DNA of 36,912 bases from Halieaceae bacterium (lineage in GTDB: Bacteria > Pseudomonadota > Gammaproteobacteria > Pseudomonadales > Halieaceae). Shown here piece after piece: positions 18,730-29,986 of this stretch. Numbering within the stretch: position 1 is the stretch's first letter; each line of letters begins with the position of its first letter. Below the pieces are notes generated by a model. That model was given only the letters and a program-made list of their open reading frames with translations. It made no database searches and was not told the DNA's origin. Location: positions 1 to 36,912 of the forward strand of contig JAPOQD010000082.1 of the NCBI GenBank assembly GCA_026710905.1, written 5' to 3'. The translations under genes and the position numbers were made by a program.

Positions 18730-21700
18730 TCAGACTGGTTGCCGGTAGGACAGCGCCACGTTCCTCGCGCCGCAGACATTGCGCAGACCCTGCAGCAGTT
18801 CATCGTTCGGAACTACTCGCCAGCGCTCACCAAGGCGGATACGGGCGCGATTTTCGGCCCGCCGATAAATGAAACTTACCGAGCAATTTCCCCGGGCCCC
18901 TTGCAGCAAATCTTCCAGTTGCCGGGCCAGGCTTTCGCTCACCTGTTCTTCCTCCAATTTGATGGTGAGTTCCCGGGCCAGGGTTTCCCGGGCCTGCGCA
19001 AGACCGCGCACACCATTGGCGCGAATGGACAGGCCACCGGAATAGTCATCGATAGCCACACTCCCCTCGATGATCACGATCGCGTCCTTTACCAGGAGTT
19101 CGCGATTCTCCTTGTAGACATCGGCAAACACCGTGACCTCAATGCGGGCGCTGCCATCATCCAGTGACAAGTTCGCCATGCTGTCACCAACCCTGGTTTT
19201 GCGGATGCGGATGGATTCCACCAGGCCGGCCACAGTCTGGTTGCGTGCAGGGTCCTCGCGCAGGTCTGCGAGACGAACCCGCGCAAGCTGGCGTAACTCC
19301 TCCTGGTATTCATCGTAGGGGTGGCCGGTAATCCACAGGCCCAGGGTCTCCTTTTCCCCCGCCAGGGTCTTCCGGGTTGACCATGGCAGGACATGTCGAA
19401 ATCTTGCGTAGACATCGGCATTGCCGGTGGCGGAGATCACTTCCCCGAACATGTCCTCCATGCCGGCGTCCTCATTACTGGCTTGTTGCTGGGCGGCCAG
19501 CAGGGCATCGTCCAGGCTGGCCAGCAACAGCGCCCGGTCTTCGCCCAGTTGGTCAAAGGCGCCGCAGCGAATCAAGGCTTCCAGGGCGCGCTTGTTGACC
19601 TTGCGCGGGTTGGTGCGGGCGCAAAAGTCAAACAGGCTGACAAACCTTCCACCCTCATTCCGCGCCTGTAGAATATTGTCAACCGGCCCCGCACCCAGGC
19701 CCTTTATGGCGCCCAGTCCGTAGACAATCTGTCCTTCCTGGTTGACCGTGAAGCGATATTCCCCCGTGTTCACATCCGGGTGCTTCAGGGGCAAATTCAT
19801 GGCGTGGCACTCGTCAATGAGGGTCACGATCTTGTCGGTATTCTGCAGTTCGGAACTCAACACTGCAGCCATGAACGGCGCCGGGTAGTGGGCCTTGAGC
19901 CAAGTGGTCTGGTAGGCCAGCAGGGCGTAAGCGGTTGAGTGCGATTTGTTGAATCCATATTCGGCAAATTTTTCCAGCAGGTCGAAGATTTTCAGGGCCA
20001 GACCGGTATCGACCCCCTGGTCGGCGGCGCCCCGCTCAAACACTTCCCGCTGTGTGGCCATTTCCTCCGGTTTTTTCTTGCCCATGGCGCGGCGCAACAA
20101 ATCTGCGCCACCCAGTGTGTAGCCGGCCAGTTTCTGGGCGATCTGCATTACCTGTTCCTGGTACAGGATGATGCCGTAGGTGGGCTCAAGGATGGGTTTC
20201 AGCCAGGGGTGTTGATATTTCGCATCGGGGTAGGACACAGCCTCCCGGCCGTGCTTGCGGTCGACAAAATTATCCACCATGCCGGAGCGAAGCGGCCCTG
20301 GACGAAACAGCGCCAGCAACGCTACTACGTCGGCGAAACAGTCCGGAGCCAGACGCTTGATCAAGTCCTTCATGCCACGCGATTCCAACTGGAACAGGGC
20401 GGTAGTCTCCGCCCGTTGCAACAGTTCGTAGCTGGCCTTGTCATCCAGCGGAATGCGGCCAATATCGATAGGGGACTCACCCCGCCCGGCACGCTGCCGA
20501 TTGATCGTTTGCAGCGCCCAGTCAATGATGGTCAGGGTGCGCAGGCCGAGGAAGTCAAATTTGACCAGGCCCACCTCTTCCACATCTTTCATATCGAACT
20601 GGGTCACCAACCCGGCGCCTGACTCGTCACAGTAAAGCGGCAGAAAATCGGTTAATTGGGACGGTGCAATGACCACTCCGCCGGCATGTCTGCCGACGTT
20701 GCGGGTGAGGCCCTCCAACTGCTCCGCCATGTCCCAGATTTCCTGGGCCGCCGGATTCTTATCCAGGAAATCCCGCAGCGGCTCCTCTGTATCCCGCGCC
20801 CTGGCCAATGTCATATCCAGTTCGAAGGGGATCAGTTTGGACAAGTCGTCCGCCAGGCGATAGGGTTTTCCCTGCACCCTGGCCACATCGCGAACTACTC
20901 CCTTGGCCGCCATGGCGCCGAAGGTGACGATCTGGCACACAGCCTCACGCCCGTAGGTATCCTGCACATACTGGATCACTTCGTCACGCTTCTCCATGCA
21001 GAAGTCCACGTCAAAATCCGGCAGGGAAACCCGTTCGGGATTGAGGAAGCGCTCGAACAGCAGGTCATATTCCAGTGGGTCAAGATCGGTGATTCCCAGG
21101 GCGTAGGCGACCAGCGAACCGGAGCCGGAGCCGCGTCCCGGCCCCACCGGAATACCTTGATCCCTGGCCCAACGGATAAAGTCCATCACGATCAGAAAGT
21201 ACCCGGAAAAACCCATCTGCTTGATGACCCCGAGTTCGAAGTCCAGCCGCTCACGGTAGCGCTGTTCCCGCTGCTTGAGACCCTCCGCTTGCACAGCGGA
21301 TACCTGCGTCAGCCGCTGCTCCAGGCTGCGACGGGACAATTGCTCAAAATAGGCATCCGGGGTCTGCCCGGCGGGTACCGGAAAGTTTGGCAACTGAGGC
21401 CTGCCCAGTTCCAGAGTAACGTTGCAGCGCCTGGCAATCTCCACGCTGTTTTCCAGCGCCTCGGGAATATCGCTGAACAACTCGTACATTTCCTGCGCGG
21501 ATTTCAGGTACTGCTGTTCGGAATACAGGCGCGCCCGCCGCGGGTCATCCAGGGTGCGGCCGGCTTGAATGCAGACCCGCGCTTCGTGCGCGTCAAACTC
21601 CGCGGAAGTAAGAAATCGCACATCATTCGTGGCAACTACCGGGCAATCCGCCGCTAACGCCAATTCTACCGCTGCATGCAAATATTCCTCTTCATTTTCT

Positions 21701-22218
21701 CTTCCGGTGCGCTGCAATTCCATATAGAAGCGTTCGGGGAATGTCTGCATCCAGAACCGGAGACATTCGGCGGCAACCTTGGGCCGGCCGGAAAGCAGGG
21801 CCTGGCCGATATCGCCGCTACGCCCCCCGGAAAGGGCGATGACACCTTCGGCGTATTGCGGCAACCAGTCTCTTTCGATCAGGGCTACCCCCAGATGCTG
21901 GCCATCCATCCAGGCGCGGGAAACAAGTTGAATGAGATTGTCATAACCCCGCCGGTCCGCCGCCAACAGGCACAGGGCTGCCGTGCTGTTGCGCTCACCG
22001 CCCGCTTGTACCAGCACATCGGTGGCGAACAGCGGTTTGACACCCATTGCCAGGGCAGCACGATAAAACTTTACCAAACCAAAGAAGTTGCTCTGGTCGC
22101 TGACCGCGACCGCCGGCATACCCAACTCCACCGCCCGTTGCAACAGGGGTTTTATACGCACCAGCCCATCCACCCTGGAGTATTCCGTATGCAGACGTAA
22201 ATGGATGAAATCAGGCAT
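18730..22218 (-). CDS. dnaE: DNA polymerase III subunit alpha
   Basis: DnaE is the replicative polymerase catalytic subunit. The 1162-residue protein (E. coli 1160) starts [19 protein letters not shown] with the PHP domain. It carries the palm with [13 protein letters not shown] (catalytic Asp pair, about residue 400), the fingers and tandem HhH region, and near the C-terminus an OB fold ([20 protein letters not shown]). ATG 22218 overlaps the end of rnhB by eight bases and is clearly the right start; the frame runs 57 codons further upstream without homology. The rnhB-dnaE-accA order is conserved. Confidence 0.97.
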   Translation of the reverse strand: MPDFIHLRLHTEYSRVDGLVRIKPLLQRAVELGMPAVAVSDQSNFFGLVKFYRAALAMGVKPLFATDVLVQAGGERNSTAALCLLAADRRGYDNLIQLVSRAWMDGQHLGVALIERDWLPQYAEGVIALSGGRSGDIGQALLSGRPKVAAECLRFWMQTFPERFYMELQRTGRENEEEYLHAAVELALAADCPVVATNDVRFLTSAEFDAHEARVCIQAGRTLDDPRRARLYSEQQYLKSAQEMYELFSDIPEALENSVEIARRCNVTLELGRPQLPNFPVPAGQTPDAYFEQLSRRSLEQRLTQVSAVQAEGLKQREQRYRERLDFELGVIKQMGFSGYFLIVMDFIRWARDQGIPVGPGRGSGSGSLVAYALGITDLDPLEYDLLFERFLNPERVSLPDFDVDFCMEKRDEVIQYVQDTYGREAVCQIVTFGAMAAKGVVRDVARVQGKPYRLADDLSKLIPFELDMTLARARDTEEPLRDFLDKNPAAQEIWDMAEQLEGLTRNVGRHAGGVVIAPSQLTDFLPLYCDESGAGLVTQFDMKDVEEVGLVKFDFLGLRTLTIIDWALQTINRQRAGRGESPIDIGRIPLDDKASYELLQRAETTALFQLESRGMKDLIKRLAPDCFADVVALLALFRPGPLRSGMVDNFVDRKHGREAVSYPDAKYQHPWLKPILEPTYGIILYQEQVMQIAQKLAGYTLGGADLLRRAMGKKKPEEMATQREVFERGAADQGVDTGLALKIFDLLEKFAEYGFNKSHSTAYALLAYQTTWLKAHYPAPFMAAVLSSELQNTDKIVTLIDECHAMNLPLKHPDVNTGEYRFTVNQEGQIVYGLGAIKGLGAGPVDNILQARNEGGRFVSLFDFCARTNPRKVNKRALEALIRCGAFDQLGEDRALLLASLDDALLAAQQQASNEDAGMEDMFGEVISATGNADVYARFRHVLPWSTRKTLAGEKETLGLWITGHPYDEYQEELRQLARVRLADLREDPARNQTVAGLVESIRIRKTRVGDSMANLSLDDGSARIEVTVFADVYKENRELLVKDAIVIIEGSVAIDDYSGGLSIRANGVRGLAQARETLARELTIKLEEEQVSESLARQLEDLLQGARGNCSVSFIYRRAENRARIRLGERWRVVPNDELLQGLRNVCGARNVALSYRQPV

Positions 22219-22942
22219 CTTTCCCTTGCTCGCACAGTGAATTTTGTACCGGAGCATAGGAACGGCGGTGAATCGGTGAAACACCGAGTTGCTTGAGAGC
22301 GGCCAGGTGAGCGCGAGTAGGGTAGCCCTTGTGCTGCGCAAGTCCATAGCCGGGATATTCCCGGTCCAGGTCGAGCATTTCCTGATCACGCTGTACTTTT
22401 GCCAGTATGGAAGCGGCTGCTATGACCGCTACCTTATCGTCACCCCCGATGATCGCTGCGGAGGGCCAGGACCAACAGGGCAGGCGATTGCCATCCACCA
22501 GTACGTACTCTGGAGGCGCGGCGAGTGCGGTTACCGCCCGCTGCATGGCCAACAGACTGGCTTGCAGAATATTGATGGTATCGATTTCCTCGGCGCTGGC
22601 GCGGCCGACTGCCCATGCCCGGGCGTATTGTTTGATCTCTTGCGCCAGCAGGGCGCGTCGGGCAGGTGAAAGTTTTTTCGAATCCCTCAGTCCACTGACG
22701 GCCTGCCGCGACGGATCGAAAATTACCGCCGCGGCTACCACATCACCCACCAGGGAGCCACGGCCTGCCTCATCCACACCGGCCAGTAACTCAACCTGGC
22801 CGGGCTGCGGCGACGGACTATCAGCCCGCAAATGGCGCCAATCTTCTGCTGCGGCCGCTGAATCACTCGCGACGCACGCTGGGGGAATATGCGGGCTAGC
22901 GGTCGGCACAGAGTATGGTGGCGGCAGAACACATCTCGCCAT
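22211..22942 (-). CDS. rnhB: Ribonuclease HII with a repeat-encoded N-terminal extension
   Basis: RNase HII removes ribonucleotides from DNA. The core starts at about residue 52 with [22 protein letters not shown] (first catalytic DE) and includes [36 protein letters not shown] and the final [19 protein letters not shown]. With ATG 22942 it is 243 residues, about 45 longer than usual. Codons of about residues 13-38 are encoded by a dispersed repeat. No ATG lies nearer the core; a TTG near residue 38 is an alternative start. It overlaps fabZ by 47 bases. lpxA and lpxB, usually between fabZ and rnhB, are absent. Confidence 0.93.
   Translation of the reverse strand: MARCVLPPPYSVPTASPHIPPACVASDSAAAAEDWRHLRADSPSPQPGQVELLAGVDEAGRGSLVGDVVAAAVIFDPSRQAVSGLRDSKKLSPARRALLAQEIKQYARAWAVGRASAEEIDTINILQASLLAMQRAVTALAAPPEYVLVDGNRLPCWSWPSAAIIGGDDKVAVIAAASILAKVQRDQEMLDLDREYPGYGLAQHKGYPTRAHLAALKQLGVSPIHRRSYAPVQNSLCEQGKDA
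22801..22898 (+). repeat. Dispersed repeat copy at the fabZ/rnhB junction
   Basis: The stretch ATGGCGCCA followed by a 30-base segment ending GAATCACTCGC (22832-22870) matches 32184-32222 at most positions. AATATGCGGGCT (22887-22897 region) matches AATATCCGGGCT near 32268-32279. Its outer edge touches the fabZ stop codon. GGGCTG/CAGCCC arms near 22803 and 22822 can pair. Confidence 0.6.
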
Positions 22943-23324
22943 CCACCTCCGACCTCACTTCAAACTTCCATACTCCGCGGCGTTCAGAGACTACTTCGGA
23001 ATAGAGCATTATCTGATCGCCAGGCACCACCGGGCGTTTGAACCGCAGCTTGTCGGCCCCGGCAAAATAGTATATGGAGCCATCCGCGGGCTTTTTTTGC
23101 ATCGTTTTGAAACCGAGAATTCCAGATATCTGGGCCATGGCCTCCACCAGCAAAACTCCTGGAAAGACCGGCTTGTCCGGAAAGTGCCCATCGAAAAACG
23201 GTTCATTCACCGAGACATTCTTGTAGCCGATAATCGACTCACCCAGATGTAATTCAACCACCCGGTCAACCAGTAAAAAGGGATAGCGGTGGGGCAGGTA
23301 TTCACGAATTTCGCTCACGTCCAT
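22896..23324 (-). CDS. fabZ: 3-hydroxyacyl-[acyl-carrier-protein] dehydratase FabZ
   Basis: FabZ dehydrates 3-hydroxyacyl-ACP in fatty acid elongation. The 142-residue hotdog-fold protein begins [22 protein letters not shown] and has the catalytic His and Glu in [26 protein letters not shown], with normal length. ATG 23324 lies 33 bases after skp. In most gammaproteobacteria lpxD precedes and lpxA follows fabZ; both are missing here. The stop codon lies at the edge of a dispersed repeat. Confidence 0.97.
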   Translation of the reverse strand: MDVSEIREYLPHRYPFLLVDRVVELHLGESIIGYKNVSVNEPFFDGHFPDKPVFPGVLLVEAMAQISGILGFKTMQKKPADGSIYYFAGADKLRFKRPVVPGDQIMLYSEVVSERRGVWKFEVRSEVDGEMCSAATILCADR

Positions 23325-23357
23325 TATGCAGGTTTCCAGTTGACTGCCCCTCCAGCT

Positions 23358-23912
23358 TCAGGGGGTAGCGGGGGTGGCGGGGGCAGCGGAAGCGGACACC
23401 GCCTGCTGATTAAGTTTGTCGGTAACTTTAGCGGTTATGCTGTAGCCGTTATCCGCGTGCACCACGGCATTGCGCTGGAGTAACAAGCCGATGCCTTCGC
23501 TTTGAATCAACTCGCGCAAGACCTCCTGTACTTTTGGCGTCATCTCCTGTAACAGAGCCTGCCCCAGTTCCTGTTCGGACTGTTGCAACTTGCGCAGCAC
23601 ATGCTCCAGGTCGGCATTCTTGTTCGCCAGACGCTTGCGGGCGGCCTGCTGCTGTTCCGGGCTCATCACCGCCAGCTCATTCTGAAGTTCCTTGATCAGC
23701 TCCTCACGCTCGGCTTGAAGACGATCCAGCTCCGACTTGTCGGCAACATAGTCCTCCTGGCTGCGCAAGGCGCTGAGCCGCCGCTGAGATTCATCAGTCT
23801 GAATTATCGCCCCTTCCAGATCGACCACGGCGATTCTGCCCTGGGCGGAAACCAAACTGGCCGCCAGGGCCAGTCCCAAACAGGTAAACAAAACACACAG
23901 GTATTTCAACAC
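23358..23912 (-). CDS. skp: Periplasmic chaperone Skp (OmpH family)
   Basis: Skp carries unfolded outer membrane proteins across the periplasm to the BAM complex. The 184-residue protein has a signal peptide (cleavage after ASLVSA), a short strand start (RIAVVDLEGAI), and long charged helices forming the coiled-coil arms (ELDRLQAEREELIKELQNEL and following). An Ala/Pro/Thr-rich tail (SASAAPATPATP) is unusual but plausible. GTG 23912 has GGGAG six bases upstream. It lies directly downstream of bamA, as usual. Confidence 0.92.
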   Translation of the reverse strand: MLKYLCVLFTCLGLALAASLVSAQGRIAVVDLEGAIIQTDESQRRLSALRSQEDYVADKSELDRLQAEREELIKELQNELAVMSPEQQQAARKRLANKNADLEHVLRKLQQSEQELGQALLQEMTPKVQEVLRELIQSEGIGLLLQRNAVVHADNGYSITAKVTDKLNQQAVSASAAPATPATP

Positions 23913-23936
23913 GTTGTTCTCCCTATCGAATAAATC

Positions 23937-26531
23937 TTAAAAACCTTGCCCCAAAGTGAACTGGAACGGTTCATCTTCGTCGAATTCACCCTGGTTCAGA
24001 GGCTTGGCCAAGCTGAAGCTCATCGGTCCGAAACCACTGATCCAGGTTACTCCTACACCAACGGCGTAGCGAATCTCCCCAAAATCAACATCAAAGCAGT
24101 TTATCTGTACGGCGCCGCAGTTGGTATTGAATACATTGCCCGCATCGAGGAAAAGTGTCGACCGAATCGAACGTTGATCCTTGATAAAAGGCAAGGGGAA
24201 CACGAGTTCAATCCCCGCCTCCACCAGCACATTACCCCCGAAAGGGTCCGGATCGTCGTACACCGGGTCCACGACCAATTTACCCAGTTGGGATATGTAG
24301 CCGAAAATGTCACCGTCGGGGCCACCGGACTCGGTGGGGTTGCCCTCTTCATCAATCGCCGTAACCGGTTGTTGCAAACGATACTGTTCCGCGGCGGTAC
24401 TGCGTGGTCCGAGGGTATTGCTTTCATAACCCCGGACGGAGCCGAAGCCGCCCGCGTAGAAATGCTCGTAGAAAGGCAACTCGGTTGTGCCGCTGTAACC
24501 ATCGCCGTAACCCAATTCGGTGCGAAAACGCAGAATAAACTGCCGAAACACCGGAAGGTAATATTCTCCACGGTAGCTCAGCTTGTAGAACAGCAGGTCG
24601 CTACCCGGCATGGCCATTTCCAGGGCCACCGACTGAGAGGCGCCACGAGTGGGGTTAATGCCGCGGTTCAAGGTGGACTGGAGCCAACTTGCAGTAACAG
24701 TCCAGTTGAGGAACTCGTCACCGTTTCTGTCCAGGAATCCCGTACTATCAGGCCGGGTCAACTGGTTATCTCCGATGCTATCCAGTGGCTGGGGCACTTC
24801 CGGCTCCAGGTAATTGCCAGCGTCCGTTTGGGTGGATTCAAACCAGTATTCCACCCCTTGCTGGAGACGGGGACTGGCAATCATCTCCTGAACCGCGAAC
24901 CGGCCCGCGGTAATCTCCGTGTTGGACAAGCCAAAACTGAATCCAAGCCGCTCGGTTTCCTTGATCGGGTAACCAAAATTAACTGCTCCGCCCAGTGTAT
25001 CCGTGGAATAGCTGGCCACATTGATCTCTTCCAGGTCGGTAGACCTGTGGTAGATGTTGAAACCGCGGCTCACACCATCTTCCGTGTAATAGGGATTATT
25101 GTAACTGAAGCTGTACAAACCCTGATAGCTGCTTGAGTTCAGACCGATACCAACGCGCTTGCCGCTGCCCAGAAAATTGTCCTGTTGCAGATTCAAGCCC
25201 AGTATCAGACCGGGACCCTGCGCGTAACCCACCGAGGCGCTGATACTGCCGGAGGTCTGCTCCTCCACTTCGAAGGCCACATCGATCAGGTCGTCCGTTC
25301 CCGGCACCTCGGTGGTCTCCACCTTGGCTTCCTTGAAAAAGCCCAGCCGCTCCAGGCGCACCCGGGAAGCCTCAATCGCCGCGGCCGAGGCGGGCGCCGA
25401 CTCCATTTGCCGCATCTCCCGGCGCAGCACTTCGTCAACGGTGCGGGTATTGCCATGAAAGCTGATGCGGCGCACGTAGGTGCGTTTGCCAGGGTCGATA
25501 AAGAACTTCATGTCCACCAGCAGTTCTTCTTCATTGACCTCTGGAATGCCGGTTACCTTGGCGAAGTTATAGCCTTCGTTTCCCAGGCGCTGGGTCAGGT
25601 ACTCCTCGGAGCTGGTCACCAGTTGCTGGGAAAAAATCTGTCCCTCCTGAACCACAAGAAAACGTCTCAAATCCCGCTCCTCAAGCACCAGGTCACCTGA
25701 CAGGTCGACACTGCCAACGGTGTACTGCTCCCCTTCCGTCACATTGGCGGTAATGTAAACCGCGTCCTTCTCCGGCGTGACTGCAACCTGGGTGGAATCG
25801 ATGCGGAACATCAAATAGCCACGATCCAGGTAGTAGGAATTCAGAGTTTCCAGGTCACCGCTGAGTTTTTCCCTGGAATACTTGTCATCACTGCTGATCC
25901 AGGACAACCAGCCGGTGCTTTGCAGTTCAAACAGGTCTTCCAGCTCCTCGTCGTCGAACACCCGGTTGCCGACAATGTTGATGTGTTTGATTTTAGCGAC
26001 CGTACCTTCGTCGACATCAATATTGATCGACACCCGGTTGCGCGGTTCCGGGATCACATCGGTTTCAATACCAGCGTCATAACGCCCCTGTTGCACATAT
26101 TGACGCTGTAATTCCATTTGCATGCCTTCCAGGGTAGAGCGGCGAAACACCTGCCCCTCCGACAGGCCGGCTCCCTTGAGCCCATCCAGCAGGGCCTCGG
26201 TTTCAATGGCCTTGTTACCTTCAATGACGATTTCAGAAATACTCGGACGTTCGGCGACCAGAATCACCAGCACGTTGCCATCGCGACCGATCTCGATATC
26301 GTCGAAGTTGCCGGTATCGAACAGCGCCCTGGCGGCGTTGCGGATCAATTGATCATCCACCAGGTCTCCCGCCGCCAAAGGCACAGCGGCAAATACGGTG
26401 CCGGCCGAGATTCGCTGCAAGCCTTCAACACGGATGTCGGAGACAATAAAGGACTCGGCCTGCACCACTGGCGGCAGCCACAGGGAGAAGGCCGTCAGAA
26501 TGAGAAGGGCTGACCTGGAAAAGTGTTTCAT
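23937..26531 (-). CDS. bamA: Outer membrane protein assembly factor BamA
   Basis: BamA is the central Omp85 protein that inserts beta-barrels into the outer membrane. The 864-residue protein has a signal peptide (cleavage after VVQA), five POTRA domains (first FIVSDIRVEGLQRIS; last YVRRISFHGNTRTVDEVLRR), then a 16-strand barrel with the conserved GSVRGYESNTLGP of loop 6. It ends in Phe (FTLGQGF), the outer membrane protein signature. It is somewhat longer than E. coli BamA (810), with extra loop sequence around residues 590-620 and 745-790. It lies between rseP and skp, the conserved order. Confidence 0.97.
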   Translation of the reverse strand: MKHFSRSALLILTAFSLWLPPVVQAESFIVSDIRVEGLQRISAGTVFAAVPLAAGDLVDDQLIRNAARALFDTGNFDDIEIGRDGNVLVILVAERPSISEIVIEGNKAIETEALLDGLKGAGLSEGQVFRRSTLEGMQMELQRQYVQQGRYDAGIETDVIPEPRNRVSINIDVDEGTVAKIKHINIVGNRVFDDEELEDLFELQSTGWLSWISSDDKYSREKLSGDLETLNSYYLDRGYLMFRIDSTQVAVTPEKDAVYITANVTEGEQYTVGSVDLSGDLVLEERDLRRFLVVQEGQIFSQQLVTSSEEYLTQRLGNEGYNFAKVTGIPEVNEEELLVDMKFFIDPGKRTYVRRISFHGNTRTVDEVLRREMRQMESAPASAAAIEASRVRLERLGFFKEAKVETTEVPGTDDLIDVAFEVEEQTSGSISASVGYAQGPGLILGLNLQQDNFLGSGKRVGIGLNSSSYQGLYSFSYNNPYYTEDGVSRGFNIYHRSTDLEEINVASYSTDTLGGAVNFGYPIKETERLGFSFGLSNTEITAGRFAVQEMIASPRLQQGVEYWFESTQTDAGNYLEPEVPQPLDSIGDNQLTRPDSTGFLDRNGDEFLNWTVTASWLQSTLNRGINPTRGASQSVALEMAMPGSDLLFYKLSYRGEYYLPVFRQFILRFRTELGYGDGYSGTTELPFYEHFYAGGFGSVRGYESNTLGPRSTAAEQYRLQQPVTAIDEEGNPTESGGPDGDIFGYISQLGKLVVDPVYDDPDPFGGNVLVEAGIELVFPLPFIKDQRSIRSTLFLDAGNVFNTNCGAVQINCFDVDFGEIRYAVGVGVTWISGFGPMSFSLAKPLNQGEFDEDEPFQFTLGQGF

Positions 26532-26551
26532 CGGCTGAAGTGCTTATCCTG

Positions 26552-27907
26552 TTACAGGCGGGTGAAATCGTTATAGAGGGCCAATAGCATCACTCCGACG
26601 ATGATCGCCAGGCCCACCTGGTAACCCAATATTTGAATATTCATGGGCACGGGACGCCTGAACAGCAACTCGAACGTGTAGTACATCAGGTGGCCGCCGT
26701 CGAGCACCGGAATCGGCAACAGATTCAAGACCCCCAGGCTGACGCTCAGCAGGGCCACGAAGGCTATATAGGACTTCAGCCCTGACTGCGCGGTATCGCT
26801 CGCCACTTTAGCAATGGTCACCGGACCACTCAAATTCCTGGAGGAAATCTGCCCGCGTAACATCTTGCCGATGGATTCCAGGGTAAATGACGTCAGGTAC
26901 CAGGTTCTTTGGCCGGACAATACCAGCGCCTGCCATGGTCCATAGTGGAACTCACGAAGCATGTTCTCGGGCCACTGAGGAGGCTGCACCGTTACCCCAA
27001 CCTGGCCATAGGCGGTTCCATTGGGGTCCACTTGTCGATCCGGAGTGACGCTGAGTGCCTGTTGGGCGCCATTGCGTTGCACCACCATATTGATGGACTG
27101 GCCAGGACGAGCCCGTACATATTCGACCCATTGCCGCCATTGCCCCACCTCAAGGCCGTCGACACTGAGTATAAGATCTGCCGGCTGCAGACCGGCCCGG
27201 TGCGCTGGGCTGCCCGCCACCACTGTATCGAGCAGCGGCGGAGTTTCGGGCTGAAACGGCTCGATACCCAGACCCCGGATCAGGTCTGGCTGTGTATCCA
27301 TCGACTGCCGATAGGCCAGATTGCCCGAAGACTGGTAGACCAGGTCCGAACCTGGGTAGCGAACGGAAAAATCCATGCTGCCGGTATCGCCGATACGGTC
27401 CAGCAAGCGAAAGTTTACCGCTCTCCAGGTCGGTGTCGGATGCCCATCGATAGCGACAATTTCCTGACCTGCTTCGAGTCCGGCGCTTTCGGCCACTGAG
27501 CCTTGCTCTACCGAGCCAAGAACTGGCGCTACACCGGTTTCGCCAAAGAGGAAAACAAACCAGTAGGCCAGCACGGCCAACAGCAGATTCGCGAGGGGAC
27601 CCGCCGCAGTCACGGCAATACGAGACCACACCGGCTTGCGATTGAAGGCAAGGTGTTCCTGGCCCGGCGTCACTTCGCCGACCCTCTCGTCGAGCATCTT
27701 CACATACCCCCCCAGGGGTACGGCCGCCACCACGAACTCGGTATTCTGTTTATCCCGCCACAGCAACAGTGGTTTACCGAAACCGATGGAGAATCGCTGC
27801 ACCTGTACCCCGCAGCGGCGGGCTACCCAGAAATGACCAAATTCATGAACGCCGATCACCAGGGCGAGGGTGAGAATAGTAAATACGATGGTGTGTAAAA
27901 TATCCAA
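26552..27907 (-). CDS. rseP: RseP, site-2 intramembrane zinc protease
   Basis: RseP cleaves the anti-sigma factor RseA in the membrane to release sigma-E, linking outer membrane stress (BamA, Skp) to transcription. The 451-residue protein has the active site HEFGH in VIGVHEFGHFWVARRCGV, PLGGYVKMLDER, two PDZ domains in the periplasmic part and the third zinc ligand in PIPVLDGGHLMYY. TTG 27907 (giving DILHTIV) is preferred because AGGT lies eight bases upstream and the family starts there; TTG 27922 would overlap dxr. dxr lies five bases upstream and bamA 20 bases downstream. Confidence 0.95.
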   Translation of the reverse strand: MDILHTIVFTILTLALVIGVHEFGHFWVARRCGVQVQRFSIGFGKPLLLWRDKQNTEFVVAAVPLGGYVKMLDERVGEVTPGQEHLAFNRKPVWSRIAVTAAGPLANLLLAVLAYWFVFLFGETGVAPVLGSVEQGSVAESAGLEAGQEIVAIDGHPTPTWRAVNFRLLDRIGDTGSMDFSVRYPGSDLVYQSSGNLAYRQSMDTQPDLIRGLGIEPFQPETPPLLDTVVAGSPAHRAGLQPADLILSVDGLEVGQWRQWVEYVRARPGQSINMVVQRNGAQQALSVTPDRQVDPNGTAYGQVGVTVQPPQWPENMLREFHYGPWQALVLSGQRTWYLTSFTLESIGKMLRGQISSRNLSGPVTIAKVASDTAQSGLKSYIAFVALLSVSLGVLNLLPIPVLDGGHLMYYTFELLFRRPVPMNIQILGYQVGLAIIVGVMLLALYNDFTRL

Positions 27908-27912
27908 TCTGC

Positions 27913-29085
27913 TTACCTGCAAGATCTTCCTATCACAGCCTGCGCCAGTTGGCGTGCCGCTGCATCCGCCTGTCTGACCACTGCCAGATCGTCCGGTTCG
28001 GCCAGGCTGGTCTGCCCCAAAACGGTTTCTATAACGGCGGGGATTGTGGTAAAGGCAATACCCCCCGACAAAAAAGCCGCGACCGCCTCCTCATTGGCGG
28101 CATTCAGCACCGCCGCCGCGGTCCCGCCCCGGCGCAGCGCTTCTCTGGCCAGATCCAGACAGGGAAAGCGCTGCACATCCACGGCCCTGAAGTCCAGTCT
28201 GGAAACACCTATGATATCAAGCGCGGCCACGCCGGAGTCAATTCGCTCAGGCCAGGCCAGACCGTAAGCTATGGGGGTGCGCATGTCCGGATTGCCCAAT
28301 TCCGCCAACACCGACCCATCCACGTATTGTACCATGGAGTGAATGATACTCTGGGGATGAATCACCACCTCGGTCTCGGCGAGGCCCACATCGAACAACC
28401 AACAGGCTTCTATGACTTCGAGACCCTTGTTCATCAAGGAAGCCGAGTCCACGGAAATCTTGCGTCCCATTTCCCAATTGGGATGGGCGCAGGCCTGCTC
28501 TGGAGTAGCTGCCTGCATCTGTTCCCAGGTCCATTCCCGAAACGGCCCGCCCGATGCGGTCAGCAGTATCTTGCTGACACCCGAGCCCGAGGCAGGCCAG
28601 CATTGAAAAATGGCATTGTGTTCACTGTCGATGGGCAGCAATACCGCACCACTGCCGCGTACTGCCTGCATGAACAGGCTACCGGCCATGACCAGGGCTT
28701 CCTTGTTGGCCAACAGTACTTTTTTCCCCGCCTTGATTGCGGAGAAGGTGGCCTCAAGCCCCGCCGCGCCAACGATCGCAGCCATCACCGTGTCGACGCC
28801 GGCGGCGGCGGCGACTTCGCACAAGGCTTCGGCGCCGCCCAGAACCTCGGTTTCCGATGCGGCACGCCGTAATCGTTGCTGCAGGTCCTCTGCGGAACGA
28901 GCCTCCAGCATCACGGCGTAACGCGGCCGGTATTCCAGGCATTGCTGCTCCATCCGCTCCACCGAACGTTGCGCGGTCAAGGCATACACCTGGTAGCGCC
29001 GCGGATGGCGCGCAATCACATCAAGGGTGGATACGCCAATGGAGCCGGTACTGCCCAGCACGGTTACTTGTTGTACACCATTCAT
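27913..29085 (-). CDS. dxr: 1-deoxy-D-xylulose 5-phosphate reductoisomerase
   Basis: Dxr makes MEP from DXP, the committed step of the MEP pathway whose later enzymes IspD and IspF are also in this window. The 390-residue protein has the NADPH-binding [67 protein letters not shown] and the [10 protein letters not shown] signature. ATG 29085 lies four bases after cdsA. Length is as in E. coli (398). Confidence 0.97.
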   Translation of the reverse strand: MNGVQQVTVLGSTGSIGVSTLDVIARHPRRYQVYALTAQRSVERMEQQCLEYRPRYAVMLEARSAEDLQQRLRRAASETEVLGGAEALCEVAAAAGVDTVMAAIVGAAGLEATFSAIKAGKKVLLANKEALVMAGSLFMQAVRGSGAVLLPIDSEHNAIFQCWPASGSGVSKILLTASGGPFREWTWEQMQAATPEQACAHPNWEMGRKISVDSASLMNKGLEVIEACWLFDVGLAETEVVIHPQSIIHSMVQYVDGSVLAELGNPDMRTPIAYGLAWPERIDSGVAALDIIGVSRLDFRAVDVQRFPCLDLAREALRRGGTAAAVLNAANEEAVAAFLSGGIAFTTIPAVIETVLGQTSLAEPDDLAVVRQADAAARQLAQAVIGRSCR

Positions 29086-29089
29086 CGGA

Positions 29090-29929
29090 TTACCAACCCA
29101 CCAGGATCAGACCCAAAGCGAATACCGGCGCAGCCGCGGTATGTCCATCCACGCGGTCAAGAATACCACCATGACCCGGTAATAACGTACCGCTGTCTTT
29201 TACCCCCCGGTGACGTTTCACCATGCTTTCCAGCAAATCTCCCAATGTGGATGCCAGTGCGGTAATCAGGGAAAGAGCGGCAATTCCGCCCAGACCCAAT
29301 TTGGGTTGAGGCAAGGCCACGGCAGTAACAAGGGCCAACAGAGCACAAGCCGTTACGCCACCACAGAGGCCTTCCAAGGATTTACCGGGACTCAGGGCCG
29401 CGGCCAGTTGACGCCTGCCCCATAGTTTTCCGGCGCAGTACGCGCCGATATCAGTGGCGGCGACCAGTACAAAGAAATACAACAACAACCAGCGCCCATG
29501 GGGGAGAAAGAGCAGGTACACCAGAGCCAGCCAGGTGGGAATCAGGACCAGCATGCCCATCAGCCCAAGCCGGGGACGGGTACTCCACAAGCCTGTGCTG
29601 GAGGGATAGCCCATCACCCACAACAAGGCAATCGACCACCACAGACAGGCCACGTTCAGAATCGGCTGCACCCGCTCCACTAGAGGCGCTTCGACAAGAC
29701 CAACATGCCGGTGTACAGCAAACAGGACCAGAGCCAGACTGAAGGCATAGGCTATTCTGGCCCAGCCCTGTATATAGCCGGCCAGGTTTGACCATTCCCA
29801 CGCCGCCAACAGCGTGACTATGCCGAACAACAAGACCAATGCTGACAAAGGCAAGTAAAATAACGCCGCAATCAGGCCAGCCGCCAGGCTGATCCCGGTT
29901 ATCACGCGCTGCCTGATGTCCTCTCTCAT
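29090..29929 (-). CDS. cdsA: Phosphatidate cytidylyltransferase (CDP-diglyceride synthase)
   Basis: CdsA makes CDP-diacylglycerol, the precursor of membrane phospholipids, using CTP (PyrG is also in this window). The 279-residue integral membrane protein has about eight hydrophobic segments and the family signature in [20 protein letters not shown] followed by [17 protein letters not shown] 29929 with AAGG just upstream is preferred over ATG 29944, which has no ribosome site. It lies between uppS and dxr as usual. Confidence 0.95.
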   Translation of the reverse strand: MREDIRQRVITGISLAAGLIAALFYLPLSALVLLFGIVTLLAAWEWSNLAGYIQGWARIAYAFSLALVLFAVHRHVGLVEAPLVERVQPILNVACLWWSIALLWVMGYPSSTGLWSTRPRLGLMGMLVLIPTWLALVYLLFLPHGRWLLLYFFVLVAATDIGAYCAGKLWGRRQLAAALSPGKSLEGLCGGVTACALLALVTAVALPQPKLGLGGIAALSLITALASTLGDLLESMVKRHRGVKDSGTLLPGHGGILDRVDGHTAAAPVFALGLILVGW

Positions 29930-29986
29930 AACTACCTTGCCCATTCAGGGCGAGTCATTAATCCAGCGTATTTGTGAGGCAGGAAA

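Noticed and set aside
23946..25136. 396-codon plus-strand frame inside bamA
   Set aside because: Antisense shadow of the bamA barrel, with no family pattern.
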